Assembly (NCBI GenBank): GCA_017427985.1
Contig: JAFRRS010000004.1
Span: 186,001 to 250,000, forward strand
Direction: 5' to 3'
Origin: Bacteroidales bacterium
GTDB lineage: Bacteria; Bacteroidota; Bacteroidia; Bacteroidales; F082
Length of the DNA: 64,000 nucleotides
Shown: positions 41,130 through 51,300 of the stretch, in pieces
Layout: every line of letters begins with the position of its first letter
Numbering within the stretch: position 1 is the first letter of the stretch
The notes under the pieces: model-generated
Told to the model about the DNA's origin: nothing
Database searches by the model: none
The model's input: only the letters and a program-made list of their open reading frames with translations
Position numbers and translations under genes: made by a program

Positions 41130-42631
41130 ATCTTCAAAGGATTTTTACGTTCAAAAAAGATAACTGTACCGCAATAGACCAAAATCAGCAATGTGTTGAT
41201 TATCAATTTGACAATCAAAATGTTATCAACGTATGTTATGCTGAAAATGTATATCAGTATCGCGAAAACTATGTATAAAAGTATTCTTCCAACTTGATAT
41301 GGGACAGGGAAATGTTTCTGCCCCCAGAAATATGAAATGAGCATCATTACGGTGTAGCATGCGAGATGTGCAATAGCCGCTCCAAGATATCCGATTTTTG
41401 GAACGAGAACGAATAGGCAAAGCAATGTTATCGATGCCCCGATTATCGAAATTATCGTACCGTAAAATGTCTTGTCGGTGAGTTTAAACCATATTGAAAG
41501 ATTAAACACAATTCCATAAAACATATTGGCAATCAATACAATAGGAACGATAACCAAGCCTTCGTGGTAATCGCTGCCGCTTCTTCCGACGAAGTATTTC
41601 AAAACGTCGATGTAAAGCATCACGCCGAGGAAAATCAGAAGGCAGAAAATGACAAAATACGTCATCACTTTGGCGTAAAGCTCTGGTGCGTTGCGGTCTT
41701 TCGCCTTGCCGAAGAAGAAAGGCTCCGAGGCGTAACGGAACATCTGGATGAAAATCGTCATCAGCACCGCAAGCTTGAAGTTCGCGCCGTAAATGCCGAG
41801 CTGCTGAAGTGCGTACTCCTCCCCTGTCATGTCAATCGCTGAAAGTGTGTCGGCATCTGGAATAGGCGTGAGATACTTAATCAAAATCTTGTCTGCCACC
41901 TCGTTCACCATTCCCACAAGGTTGATGAGTAAAATCGGAAGTGCGTATGCAAGCATCGGGCGGATGAGGCTTTTATTAAGCTCGAAATGGTAGCCTTTAA
42001 ACTGCGGAAGAAGTAAAATCAGACTCAACAAACTTGATAATACGTTGGAAATCAATACCCAAACGAGCAATCCTGCCTGCGGACCAAACACTTTCTCTGA
42101 AATTGCCAATGCCGTTTCCGGAATGACTAAAAGGAAAAACAAATTCAGTCCGATATTTAGCGTTACATTGGCTATCTTGATGATTGTGAATAATTTAGCC
42201 TTGTTGTTTTTTCTCAGTTTCGCAAACGGAACTGCTGTCAATGCGTCCAAGGCGACGATTATTCCGAGGAAAAGCACATATTGCGTATTATGTTCATACT
42301 GAATGAGATGCGCAAAGTTTTTATATAATAATCCGTATAAAACGAGGAAGATTCCAGTCGTTAAAATAATGCACGAAACGATGTTGTTAAAAACCTTCTC
42401 TGGATTCTCCTTCTGTGTGTAACGGAAAAACGTCGTCTCCATTCCATATGTGAGAAGTGCCAGTAAAAACGCTATCCAAGCATACAAATCTGTGATTTGT
42501 CCGTACACGCCTGCTGCGAAGACGCGCACGTACAATGGAACAAGCAAATAGTTTAAAAGACGCGGCACGATTGTACCCATGCCGTAAATTACTGTCTGAC
42601 CCGCGAGGGCTTTTATAGGATTCGAACTCAT
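41126..42631 (-). CDS. Polysaccharide/lipid-linked oligosaccharide flippase (MOP superfamily)
   Basis: This 501-residue protein has about 14 membrane helices; the N-terminal [26 protein letters not shown] is typical of Wzx-like exporters. It most likely flips undecaprenyl-linked glycans across the inner membrane. The position beside dut is conserved in Bacteroidetes. A GTAGAGACG palindrome lies just upstream of its start. Confidence 0.92.
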   Translation of the reverse strand: MSSNPIKALAGQTVIYGMGTIVPRLLNYLLVPLYVRVFAAGVYGQITDLYAWIAFLLALLTYGMETTFFRYTQKENPEKVFNNIVSCIILTTGIFLVLYGLLYKNFAHLIQYEHNTQYVLFLGIIVALDALTAVPFAKLRKNNKAKLFTIIKIANVTLNIGLNLFFLLVIPETALAISEKVFGPQAGLLVWVLISNVLSSLLSLILLLPQFKGYHFELNKSLIRPMLAYALPILLINLVGMVNEVADKILIKYLTPIPDADTLSAIDMTGEEYALQQLGIYGANFKLAVLMTIFIQMFRYASEPFFFGKAKDRNAPELYAKVMTYFVIFCLLIFLGVMLYIDVLKYFVGRSGSDYHEGLVIVPIVLIANMFYGIVFNLSIWFKLTDKTFYGTIISIIGASITLLCLFVLVPKIGYLGAAIAHLACYTVMMLISYFWGQKHFPVPYQVGRILLYIVFAILIYIFSITYVDNILIVKLIINTLLILVYCGTVIFFERKNPLKI

Positions 42632-42643
42632 ATTCTTTTATTT

Positions 42644-42673
42644 TGTATAGACGTGCCATGGCGCGTCTCTACA
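42644..42673. repeat. GTAGAGACG palindromic element upstream of the flippase gene
   Basis: TGTATAGACGTGCC (42644-42657) and GGCGCGTCTCTACA (42660-42673) are 14-bp arms with two mismatches around AT. It lies between the kinase stop (42698) and the flippase start (42631), both on the minus strand, and may be a transcript-processing or termination hairpin. Confidence 0.85.
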
Positions 42674-42697
42674 CATAACAATTTTTTTGCAAATATA

Positions 42698-44998
42698 TTA
42701 CATTTCTTTTAAAATAGGTATGTCGATTGTAAAAACAGTGCCGATTCCCTCTTTGCTCGAAAACGAAATATTTCCTCCCATCGACTGTATGATGTCTTGA
42801 GAAACCGACAATCCGACTCCCATCCCGCTTGATTTCGTCGTGAAATTGGGGAAGAAAATCTTCGCTTGGTCTTTTTCTTTGATTCCGCAGCCGTTGTCAG
42901 TGATTTTGATTCTGTACTTCTCCTCTAACCTGCTGAGTATCACCTCAATATGACCTGTTTCTTTTCCTATTGCCTGAATTGCGTTTTTTATGATGTTTCC
43001 GAAAACTCTGCCGAGATTGTTTTTGTCGGCAAAAATCGTCCAATCTTCGTTGTCATTGAAAATCAATGCGATGCTGATATTATTTTGAACATCATAAAGT
43101 TTTATGGTGTTTTTAAGCAACTCGCTCAAATCAAAAGTGGTAGGCGTGTTATTCGGAAGTTTGGCGTAATCTGAAAATGCTGATGCGATATTTGAAAGTG
43201 TATCAATCTGTTCAAGCAAAGACTTCAATGTTTCCTTGAAGTTTTCCTCAAATTTCGGATCTTTTCTGTCCCAAAGCATCTGCAGATACTCTATGTTCAG
43301 TTGCATCGGGGTGAGCGGGTTCTTAATCTCATGCGCCACCTGACGCGCCATCTCACGCCAAGTGCTCTCACGCTCGTTGCGCACAATCTTATTCGCTGCT
43401 ATTTCAAGCTGCCGGCACATCTTGTTATATTGCTCCACAAGAGCTCCAATCTCATCATGACCTTTGAAATTTATCGGCTCGTTGGTTTCGTCAAGACTGA
43501 TTTTCCCCATTTGTTCTTCTATGATTTTCAATGGTTTAAGCGTTTTACGAGTAATCAAAAGCACGATAATCGAGGAAATGCCAAGCAAAACGATGATAAT
43601 GTTTACATAATTGAGAGCAAATTTTGACAAATTATCGTCGTATTCCAATTGTGAATCGAAGTAAATCACATTCAAAATTGCCACGAGCTTGTTGTTTTGG
43701 TCGAGAATAGGGAAGTAGTATGAGGTGTATTTTTCATCTTTGTACGATTCTTTTTGCAAATGATATCCAGCGTTGTCAAACAAAATTGTCCTGTATGCAT
43801 CCTCGTTGATGGCATCTGCATTGACATTTGCGCCCGGTAAAGTTGAGTTAATCAGATTTCCCTTGATATTGTAGATATTAATGTCGCAGAAAAACGTTTC
43901 TTTAAGCTTGGCGATGAACTCGTTTTTATTGATGCTATTTTCTGTTAAAAGATTGGATTCCAAGTTGTTACGAATGATATTTGCCTGTTTGTATTGCTCA
44001 ATCTGTGTCTTTTTGATGATGTTGTTTCTCAAAAACAGAAATGAAACTATACCAATTGCAATAAATGAAAAAGCCAGAACCAGCAGAATCGTGATTTGCA
44101 TTTTGCTGTGGAAACTCCTTTTGAAAATATTGGAACGGCCTTTTTCAAAATAAATATAAAGGAAATAGGCGAGGAGCAGGGTGAAGAAAATGAGGGAAAC
44201 TGGTGCGACAAACTTCATCCAGCGTTCAGACTCGATTGAAACAACGATAGATTTATAATTATCTAAGTCATTGAGAATAAAATGTTTAAACTTTCTACCT
44301 CTGTGAAGGCCATCCTCTTGTGAAATGAAGTTTTTGAAACTGTTCGGGTAATAATAATTGCCTAATTTGTAATGTAAAATGTTGTTGTTGTAAATTGCAA
44401 AAGAATAGTTTTTAAGTTTCGGAATGATGAAATTGTCAAAGTTTGTTGAATCAGCGTCTAAAAGCAACTTATTGTAAATCTTCTCTTTATAAAATTCCAA
44501 ATACAAGGTTTGATAATTGTCAAACATCATTATGACGATGTAGTAAATGTCTGAAGTCGGATCATCGATGTGGCAAAGACCTTTTTCAAAGAAATACGAA
44601 TTATATGATTCAAAAATACTCGCGAAATACTCGTCACATTGCTGTAACGAATCATTATCATTAACCCTGATGAGAGTTGTGTTGTCGCAAAGGGTAAACG
44701 TGCGGTTATAGTTTTTGTAAAGTTCAATGTTATTGAAATAGTTGGTGTTTAGGTAAGCTGTGATACTGTCGTCGCTTGGGATCATGTTGCTGTTTAGCAT
44801 ATTATGGAACAGGGAATCGCCTTCTATCTCGCCAATGATTTCTAATGTGGCTTTTTCGAAATCCTCGTCTCTCTCGTTTGCGATGATTTTGGCAAAACGC
44901 TCCATCTCGGCGTTCTCGTTGCTCTCCTTTCGCTGATGCACAAAAACGGTGATGGCGATGAGCGCGATGGTAATTAGTATGATGTATATTTTTTTCAT
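42698..44998 (-). CDS. NtrY-like sensor histidine kinase
   Basis: This 766-residue protein has several membrane helices and a large N-terminal extracytoplasmic domain (about residues 25-270). A second sensor loop follows, then HAMP (KTLKPLKIIEEQMGKI) and the H-box RQVAHEIKNPLTPMQLNIEY. The ATPase domain has the N-box GRVFGNIIKNAIQAIG, the G1 box ITDNGCGIKE and MGVGLSVSQDI. This resembles the NtrY-type kinase that sits beside the flippase in many Bacteroidetes. No response regulator is adjacent. Confidence 0.93.
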   Translation of the reverse strand: MKKIYIILITIALIAITVFVHQRKESNENAEMERFAKIIANERDEDFEKATLEIIGEIEGDSLFHNMLNSNMIPSDDSITAYLNTNYFNNIELYKNYNRTFTLCDNTTLIRVNDNDSLQQCDEYFASIFESYNSYFFEKGLCHIDDPTSDIYYIVIMMFDNYQTLYLEFYKEKIYNKLLLDADSTNFDNFIIPKLKNYSFAIYNNNILHYKLGNYYYPNSFKNFISQEDGLHRGRKFKHFILNDLDNYKSIVVSIESERWMKFVAPVSLIFFTLLLAYFLYIYFEKGRSNIFKRSFHSKMQITILLVLAFSFIAIGIVSFLFLRNNIIKKTQIEQYKQANIIRNNLESNLLTENSINKNEFIAKLKETFFCDINIYNIKGNLINSTLPGANVNADAINEDAYRTILFDNAGYHLQKESYKDEKYTSYYFPILDQNNKLVAILNVIYFDSQLEYDDNLSKFALNYVNIIIVLLGISSIIVLLITRKTLKPLKIIEEQMGKISLDETNEPINFKGHDEIGALVEQYNKMCRQLEIAANKIVRNERESTWREMARQVAHEIKNPLTPMQLNIEYLQMLWDRKDPKFEENFKETLKSLLEQIDTLSNIASAFSDYAKLPNNTPTTFDLSELLKNTIKLYDVQNNISIALIFNDNEDWTIFADKNNLGRVFGNIIKNAIQAIGKETGHIEVILSRLEEKYRIKITDNGCGIKEKDQAKIFFPNFTTKSSGMGVGLSVSQDIIQSMGGNISFSSKEGIGTVFTIDIPILKEM

Positions 44999-45040
44999 AG
45001 CCCTGATTTTAGCAAAAACCGTTCCAAAAACTGCTTCGAT

Positions 45041-45100
45041 TTAAGGCGATTTTGAAAATTTTTTGATGTACGACACTTTGAAAAACGAAAATGCCTTAAA
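45041..45100. other. Inverted repeat in the gap between methyltransferase and kinase genes
   Basis: TTAAGGCGATTTT (45041-45053) can pair with AAAATGCCTTAA (45088-45099) with one bulge. The region is otherwise featureless and has no ORF. It may terminate the methyltransferase transcript. Confidence 0.4.
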
Positions 45101-45121
45101 ACGCCTAAAAACCGCCAGAAA

Positions 45122-45994
45122 TCAAATTTTGCGAAAAACGTAAATCAAACTTGAATATTCTCCTGTCTTTTTGGCTTTTTTGTTTGATTTGCTGCCAATT
45201 TTGATGCCGTTGATAAATGAGTTGGTGTTGCCGACAAATTTTTCGCTCATCATGGAGATGTAGTAAGCGTCCCATTTCAGAGGATAGATTTTTTCAAGTA
45301 TGAATCTGTTGACAAAAATGTGTTGCAACGACTCTTTGTGAAAATGATTCAGGTGGCGCGGAACGTCGAATGCCGCCCATTTGTCGGTGTAATAAAGGGC
45401 GTCGAACGACATATAGTTTGGAACCGCAATTACGAGGCGGCCGTCTTTTGCAAGCAGTTTGTAAAGCTGTTCCGAAAAATATTTCAAGTCGTCGATATGC
45501 TCGAGGACGTGCCACATTGTAATAATGTCGAAAGAGGAGTGGGGTAGGGCAAAGACCTGTTCTGGTGTCAGAACGTCTTTTTTGAGTTTGGTCGACGCGA
45601 TGTTACGTGCGTCTTCGCTCATGTCGCAACCCGTTGTCTTGCAGCCTTTCTTTTGTGCGTAATAAAGAAAGTCACCGATACCACAGCCGAAGTCGAGGAG
45701 GCGCGGTCTGATGAAGTTCTCGCTTGTGATTTTGTATTTGTAACGGATGTTTATTCTCTTGACTCTGTTATAAATCCAAGGAATCAGGCCTTTTTTGTGT
45801 TCGTTATGACTAAGGTATTCGTCAGATTTGTAGTAGTTTCCAATAACAGAAGGGTCAGGTCGCGGTGTCGTGAACAGCAGTTTGCATTCGAAACATTCGA
45901 CGATTTCAAAGTCTTCCTGAGTGAGAAAATAGTCTTTCAGCTTCAGGTACGACTTGGTGTTTTCTGATCCACAAAACGGGCATTTAGTGCTCAT
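45122..45994 (-). CDS. Class I SAM-dependent methyltransferase with N-terminal zinc ribbon
   Basis: This 290-residue protein has an N-terminal CPFCGSEN...CFECKLLF zinc ribbon, then a Methyltransf_23 fold with motif I LLDFGCGIGDFLYYAQ, DVLTPEQVF, SFDIITMWHVLEHIDD and GRLVIAVPNY. This combination is common in enzymes acting on polysaccharide or lipid precursors. It stands alone between mnmG and the kinase. Confidence 0.9.
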   Translation of the reverse strand: MSTKCPFCGSENTKSYLKLKDYFLTQEDFEIVECFECKLLFTTPRPDPSVIGNYYKSDEYLSHNEHKKGLIPWIYNRVKRINIRYKYKITSENFIRPRLLDFGCGIGDFLYYAQKKGCKTTGCDMSEDARNIASTKLKKDVLTPEQVFALPHSSFDIITMWHVLEHIDDLKYFSEQLYKLLAKDGRLVIAVPNYMSFDALYYTDKWAAFDVPRHLNHFHKESLQHIFVNRFILEKIYPLKWDAYYISMMSEKFVGNTNSFINGIKIGSKSNKKAKKTGEYSSLIYVFRKI

Positions 45995-46026
45995 AATATC
46001 TTTTATTTATTGTTGTTTCCTAAAAT

Positions 46027-46042
46027 TGTTCCACGTGGAACG
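46027..46042. promoter_or_regulatory. parS-like palindrome TGTTCCACGTGGAACG (left of mnmG)
   Basis: This 16-bp sequence matches the ParB-binding parS consensus TGTTNCACGTGAAACA in its symmetric form (GTTCCACGTGGAAC). An identical copy lies at 47937, so the two sites flank mnmG. mnmG is a classic neighbour of parAB and oriC in many bacteria. Confidence 0.7.
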
Positions 46043-46053
46043 TTCAAAACATA

Positions 46054-47928
46054 TTATCTCCCAAGGTATACCGCCAACACAGAAATATCTGCAGGGCTCA
46101 CTCCGCTGATTCTCGATGCCTGACCGAGCGTTTGTGGTTTGTGTTTTGTCAGTTTCTGCCGTGCCTCTATTGTCAGTGAGTGCAGCGCGTTGTAGTCGAA
46201 GTTAGGACTCAGTTTCACGTCTTCGAGACGTTTCAGCTTGTCTGCGACTTCTCGTTCCTTGTCTATATATCCTTCATATTTTACCAAAATCTCCGCCTCC
46301 TCGACGACGCTTCGCGTCATCTCGTCGGCGAGGTCGTATTGCGACATAAGCCAGTCAATATGGCTTATCATCTCCGTTAAGCTGACCTGCGGACGTGTTA
46401 GGACATGTGCGAGACGTGTTTTGCCTGTGAGTTCAGGAGTGTCTTTCTCAACCAGTAATCCATTTATTTCATCTGGGCTTACATTATTGTCTTTCATCAA
46501 GTTAACCAAATCTTGTACACGCTGTTGCTTGTCGAGGAAACGGTTGTAGCGTTCCTGCGATGCGAGACCGAGATTATTACCGAGAGGTGTGAGACGTGCG
46601 TCGGCATTGTCTTGACGGAGCAAGATACGGTATTCAGCACGACTTGTAAACATTCTGTAAGGCTCGTCGACGCTCTTGGTGATGAGGTCGTCAATGAGAA
46701 CGCCGATATAACCTTCGTCACGGCGTAAGACAACTGGCTCTTCGTCGTGAATGAGACGATGAGCGTTGATGCCAGCCATAAGACCTTGTGCTGCAGCCTC
46801 TTCATAACCTGTTGTTCCATTGATTTGTCCTGCGAAGAACAAGCCATGAATCTTACGTGTTTCAAGGCTGTGATAAAGCTGTTCTGGCGGGAAGAAGTCG
46901 TATTCGATAGCATAACCGGGACGGAAAATCTTGGCGTTTTCAAACCCTTCGATGTTTCTAAGAGCCTCGTACTGAATGTCTTCGGGCAATGAAGAGCTGA
47001 AACCATTGAGATAATACTCGCATGTTGTCGCGCCTTCCGGCTCCACAAAAAGCTGATGGAAGTCTTTTCCTGCAAAACGTTCAATTTTGTCCTCAATGCT
47101 CGGGCAGTAACGTGGTCCTATGCCTTGTATTCTGCCTGTAAACATTGGCGATTTGTCGAATCCTTTGCGCAGTATTTCGTGTACTTTCAATGAGGTGTAC
47201 GCGATGTAGCAGGAACGTTGTTTAAGAGGTTTCTCCACGTTCATGAATGAGAATCCTGTCACGTCTTCGTCGCCTTTTTGTTCTGCGAGTTTGCTGAAAT
47301 CGATAGTCCTGCCGTCGATTCTTACGGGTGTTCCGGTTTTCATGCGGTCCGCCTCAAAACCCAGTTCCACGAGTTGTTCTGTGATTCCGTGGCTTGCCGA
47401 TTCTCCAATTCTGCCGCCTGAAAACGACTTCTCTCCGATGAAAATCTTTCCGTTAAGAAACGTTCCATTGGTTAAAATCACTGTCTTTGAATACACGTCG
47501 CCGCCCATCATGGTGTGTACGCCTTTAATCTTATCGCCTTCAACGATAAGTCCGTCGACGTGGTCTTGCCAAAACTCGAGGTTTTTGGTGTGTTCAAGCG
47601 TGTTTCTCCATTCTGCTGAAAACGCCGCCTTGTCGCTTTGCACGCGCGGACTCCACACGGCAGGACCCTTGGATTTGTTGAGCATCCTGAACTGTATCAT
47701 CGTCTTGTCGGCGATGATGCCCATCTGACCGCCGAGGGCGTCGATTTCGCGCACTATCTGACCTTTGGCGATGCCTCCGACGGCAGGGTTACAAGACATC
47801 GCTGCCATGAAACTCATGTTCATGGTGATGAGCAGCGTCTTGTTGCCGAGGTTGGCCGCTGCCGCTGCCGCCTCACATCCTGCGTGGCCCGCCCCGACCA
47901 CTATCACATCGTATTTTTCAAATATCAT
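46054..47928 (-). CDS. mnmG: tRNA uridine-5-carboxymethylaminomethyl modification enzyme MnmG
   Basis: This 624-residue FAD protein has the N-terminal motif VIVVGAGHAGCEAAAAAANLG, then MSCNPAVGGIAKG, LTNGTFLNGKIFIG, PGYAIEYDFFPPEQL and GTTGYEEAAAQG. With MnmE it modifies U34 of certain tRNAs. It is flanked by identical parS-like sites. Confidence 0.98.
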   Translation of the reverse strand: MIFEKYDVIVVGAGHAGCEAAAAAANLGNKTLLITMNMSFMAAMSCNPAVGGIAKGQIVREIDALGGQMGIIADKTMIQFRMLNKSKGPAVWSPRVQSDKAAFSAEWRNTLEHTKNLEFWQDHVDGLIVEGDKIKGVHTMMGGDVYSKTVILTNGTFLNGKIFIGEKSFSGGRIGESASHGITEQLVELGFEADRMKTGTPVRIDGRTIDFSKLAEQKGDEDVTGFSFMNVEKPLKQRSCYIAYTSLKVHEILRKGFDKSPMFTGRIQGIGPRYCPSIEDKIERFAGKDFHQLFVEPEGATTCEYYLNGFSSSLPEDIQYEALRNIEGFENAKIFRPGYAIEYDFFPPEQLYHSLETRKIHGLFFAGQINGTTGYEEAAAQGLMAGINAHRLIHDEEPVVLRRDEGYIGVLIDDLITKSVDEPYRMFTSRAEYRILLRQDNADARLTPLGNNLGLASQERYNRFLDKQQRVQDLVNLMKDNNVSPDEINGLLVEKDTPELTGKTRLAHVLTRPQVSLTEMISHIDWLMSQYDLADEMTRSVVEEAEILVKYEGYIDKEREVADKLKRLEDVKLSPNFDYNALHSLTIEARQKLTKHKPQTLGQASRISGVSPADISVLAVYLGR

Positions 47929-47936
47929 AACTCAAA

Positions 47937-47952
47937 TGTTCCACGTGGAACG
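47937..47952. promoter_or_regulatory. parS-like palindrome TGTTCCACGTGGAACG (right of mnmG)
   Basis: This is an identical 16-mer to that at 46027, 9 bp upstream of the mnmG start codon. It could function in chromosome partitioning and also overlaps the mnmG promoter region. Confidence 0.7.
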
Positions 47953-47972
47953 TTATTTATAATTCATTGATT

Positions 47973-48398
47973 TTAAAAGTCTTCATGTCGCATCGCAAGA
48001 CATTTTTCCTCTTGTTCGCGCATCGTTTTCGCATCGGCGTCAGTTTTGTCTTTGTACCCGATAAGATGCAGCACACCATGTGCCAAAACACGATGAAACT
48101 CGTCTTTAAACGGAATATTCATCTGCTCTGCGTTGTCACGAATGCGGTCGATACTGATGTAGAACTCGCCGGAAAGATATTCGCTGCAGTCGTTCAACGG
48201 AAACGTCACGATATCGGTGTAGAAATCGTGGTTCATGCGCTTCTGGTTGAACTCCAAAAGATATTCGTCACTGCAGAAAAGGTAGTACAGTTCCCCGATT
48301 TTCTTTCCATACGACGCCACAAACTCTTCAATCCATTCCTTTGCGAGGCTCTGGTTTAAAGCAGGCATCTCAACATCAATATTTTCAAATCTAATCAT
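47973..48398 (-). CDS. ybeY: Endoribonuclease YbeY (rRNA maturation)
   Basis: This 141-residue protein has the metal-site region FHRVLAHGVLHLIGYKDKT, matching the Bacteroidetes version of the YbeY HGxLHLxGY motif, preceded by YYLFCSDEYLLEFNQKRMNH. YbeY takes part in 16S rRNA 3' end maturation and quality control. It overlaps the DUF4175 gene by 8 bp. Confidence 0.95.
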   Translation of the reverse strand: MIRFENIDVEMPALNQSLAKEWIEEFVASYGKKIGELYYLFCSDEYLLEFNQKRMNHDFYTDIVTFPLNDCSEYLSGEFYISIDRIRDNAEQMNIPFKDEFHRVLAHGVLHLIGYKDKTDADAKTMREQEEKCLAMRHEDF

Positions 48399-51300
48399 TT
48401 TTATTTAAAAAATATTTATTTATCTTTTCTTTATAAAACGGTTGATACTCAATAGGATTCGTGCGCAGAAAGTCTTGCTGCCTCTTGATGCTTTCCTCGT
48501 ATCTCAACTCGTCGATTTCATGTTTTTTAGCAGGACCTTTATACTCGTCAGACTTGCGTTTTTCCTCTTTTTCACGTTCCTGTTGGGCGTTTTCAGCCTT
48601 CAACATTCGCGACATTATATCTTTGTTGCGCTTGATGGTCTGATTAGTAATGCGTTTATTTACAATGTCTTCCTCTAACTTCTCCATGTCTTTGATAATC
48701 TGGTTGATGCCATCATCGCCGAGAACGCCATTCTTTTTCATCTCGTCGAGAATCTGTTGCATGCCTTCGCGAATCAGCTCTTGTTGTGCCGCCATTCGTG
48801 CCAGTTCCTCGCTCATATTTTGCATCGGAGTGCCGTCTTTTTGCTGTTGCTGCATCTGCTGCTGCATCTTCTTGAGCTGTTCTCCCAACTGGTTTTGAAG
48901 GTCTTTCATGTTTTTCATGCTTTTCGGCTTGCCCTGGTTGCCTTTCGATTTGCCTGGTTTTGAGCAAGAACTGCTACTCTGTCCGTCCATCTGGGAATCC
49001 ATCTCGTTTAGCGATTCAGCAAGCATCAACGCGAGATTGTTCATCGACATCATGGCGTTTTGCTGTTTCTGTGTGGCGCTGCCGAATTTCAGTTCAAGAA
49101 TGTCTTGCATAGAAGACTCACACTGTTGGTTGATTATCTGCAACTCGTTGAAAACGAAGTTTTTAATTGTTGTCTGACGCATTGCCATCTTACGTAAAGA
49201 GTCTTCCACCATCACGAAATTTTCAGAAATTTCTTTCTGTCGGCTTATTTTTTGTGACACAGTAGGGTCGTCGTTTTTCATCACGCCAATTTCTTTCATG
49301 AGAGCCTCTTCGGCATGTGATGACCTTACAACATTTTCGAGCAAAATCCTTACAAGATGAGCGTCTTCCGCCAACTGTTCCATTCCTCCGCCCAACATCA
49401 TGCTGTTCATGTTTTCAGACATTTCTTTTATCTTCTTGCCGGCTTTCTGCTTCTTGTCTTTAGCGCCTTCTTTGTCGTTGCCGTTTTCAGATTCCTCAGC
49501 GTCTTCAAGGTCTTGCTGGGCTTCATCAAAGGCTTGTTCGTCTTTGTCAATATCGAAAGGATCGTTTAATCCCTGGTTTTTCTCGATTATTGAATCAAGG
49601 TTTTGTTCAAGCTTATTTAATTGATTTTCAGCGTCTTTTGCAGAAATTGAGTCGGTGTTGTTCATGAGTTCGTCGGCGAGTTTCTGCATTTCGTCGAGGA
49701 GTTGGTTCATGTCTTTCTCGACCTTGAGCTGCTCCAAAAGTGAGAGATTTCTATCCATCATCTTTTGCAATGACTCGTTGTTTTTCTTCAGATCTTTCAT
49801 GATTTCCTGCATCCTCTCGCGTGGCATCTCGTTCATCAGTTGCTCAATTTCCTCCATGAGCTTCTTCATCTCATCAGGAATGACTTCGTCGAAAAGTTTG
49901 TTTATCTCCTCTTGTTTCTTAATCAGTTCTTCAGATGAAAGCTCGTTTTCCTTAATAAAATCAGCAAGCTCCTTCTGTTCCTCCTGGATTTTTTCCCATT
50001 CCTTCTGTACTTCTTTTTGCTTTTCGAGAAGCTCTTTCATCTTCTCTTTATCACTCCAGTCGAGTTCTTTTTTCGACATCAGGTCACGAAGCATGTCTTC
50101 AATTTCCTTGCGCAGATTTTGAAGCTCGTCGGAACGCTGGTTTAGGTTGTTAAGTATTTGATTTTCAGATGAATCAGCGATTGAATCAAGCTGTTCAGTG
50201 GTTGGAAGGCTAAGATAAAAAATCTCCGAACGTTTCGATTTTGGTCCGTTAATGCCGTCGTTGTCGAAAATCTCGAAATAAGCCTTTATCTCATCACCAC
50301 GATAAAGTGTAAGTGTATCAATATCAATGCTATAGTAAAAAGAACTGCGGATATTTCTCTTGTCAATTGGAATATTTTTCACAAAGGACTGATTTGGTTT
50401 GCCATCGACTTCAAAATGATAGAGAAGTTTGGTGAAGCCGTAATCATCGGCAATGAGACCGGAATAATACGTTTGTTTTGCGAAATCCTCATGGAAATTC
50501 TGCACCTGGATGTCCGGGTAGGTATCGGGAATAACCTCGACGTTAAATACTATCGGATCTGTCGAATTCCATTCATTTTGTAATGAAGCCGTGAATTTTG
50601 TTGATTTTATGGCTGTAAATTTATAAATGGAATTATCGATGGAAATGGAATCATTAATGAAGATAGTCTTTACATCGCGTGTATGAAAAACAAATTCCAC
50701 GTCGGTACCTTGTGGCACGATGATGCGTGTTTTTCCGTTTATAGTCTCGTTATTACGATGGATATATTTCGGAAAGGCTAGGTTTGCCTCGTAATATAGC
50801 ATTGTCGGGTTTGGTCGCACGTTGATGTTTATCATCTGGCTGCGGTAGTCGCCGCCTTCGACGAAAAATTCCTCGTTTTGGTAAATGTTTTTGAAGATAA
50901 AGCGGAAGTCGTTGGTATTCAGACGGTTCATCATACGTATTGTAGAGACGTTTCCTGAAACGTCTGTGTTTTTGATATAGAAAGCATCGGGAATACGTTC
51001 ACCTGTGACATGGATGTGAAACTCGGCGTCTTTGCCTTGTGAAACCTCAATTTCAGTTGCGGAAAGCTGAACCTCAAACGGCAACGGTTTCACATATTCC
51101 TGCGAATAGTTGATGATACGCTGTGCGGGTTTTTGGGAGAAGTCGGGAATGAATATTAAAGCGATGCTTAATATAACAAAAGCTATTCCGAAGTATTTCA
51201 AATATTTATAATTCTCTTTCAGGTTGACAGCATCGGAAAAATTGATAGGTTTCAGATTCTCGGTACGCTGTTCAATTGTTGCAATAAGCAGTTGATTATC

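Noticed and set aside
48442-50122. Several plus-strand ORFs opposite the DUF4175 gene (up to 155 codons)
   Set aside because: They are reverse-strand shadows of a low-complexity coiled coil, rich in Ser, Phe and Leu, with no promoter, domain or conservation signal.
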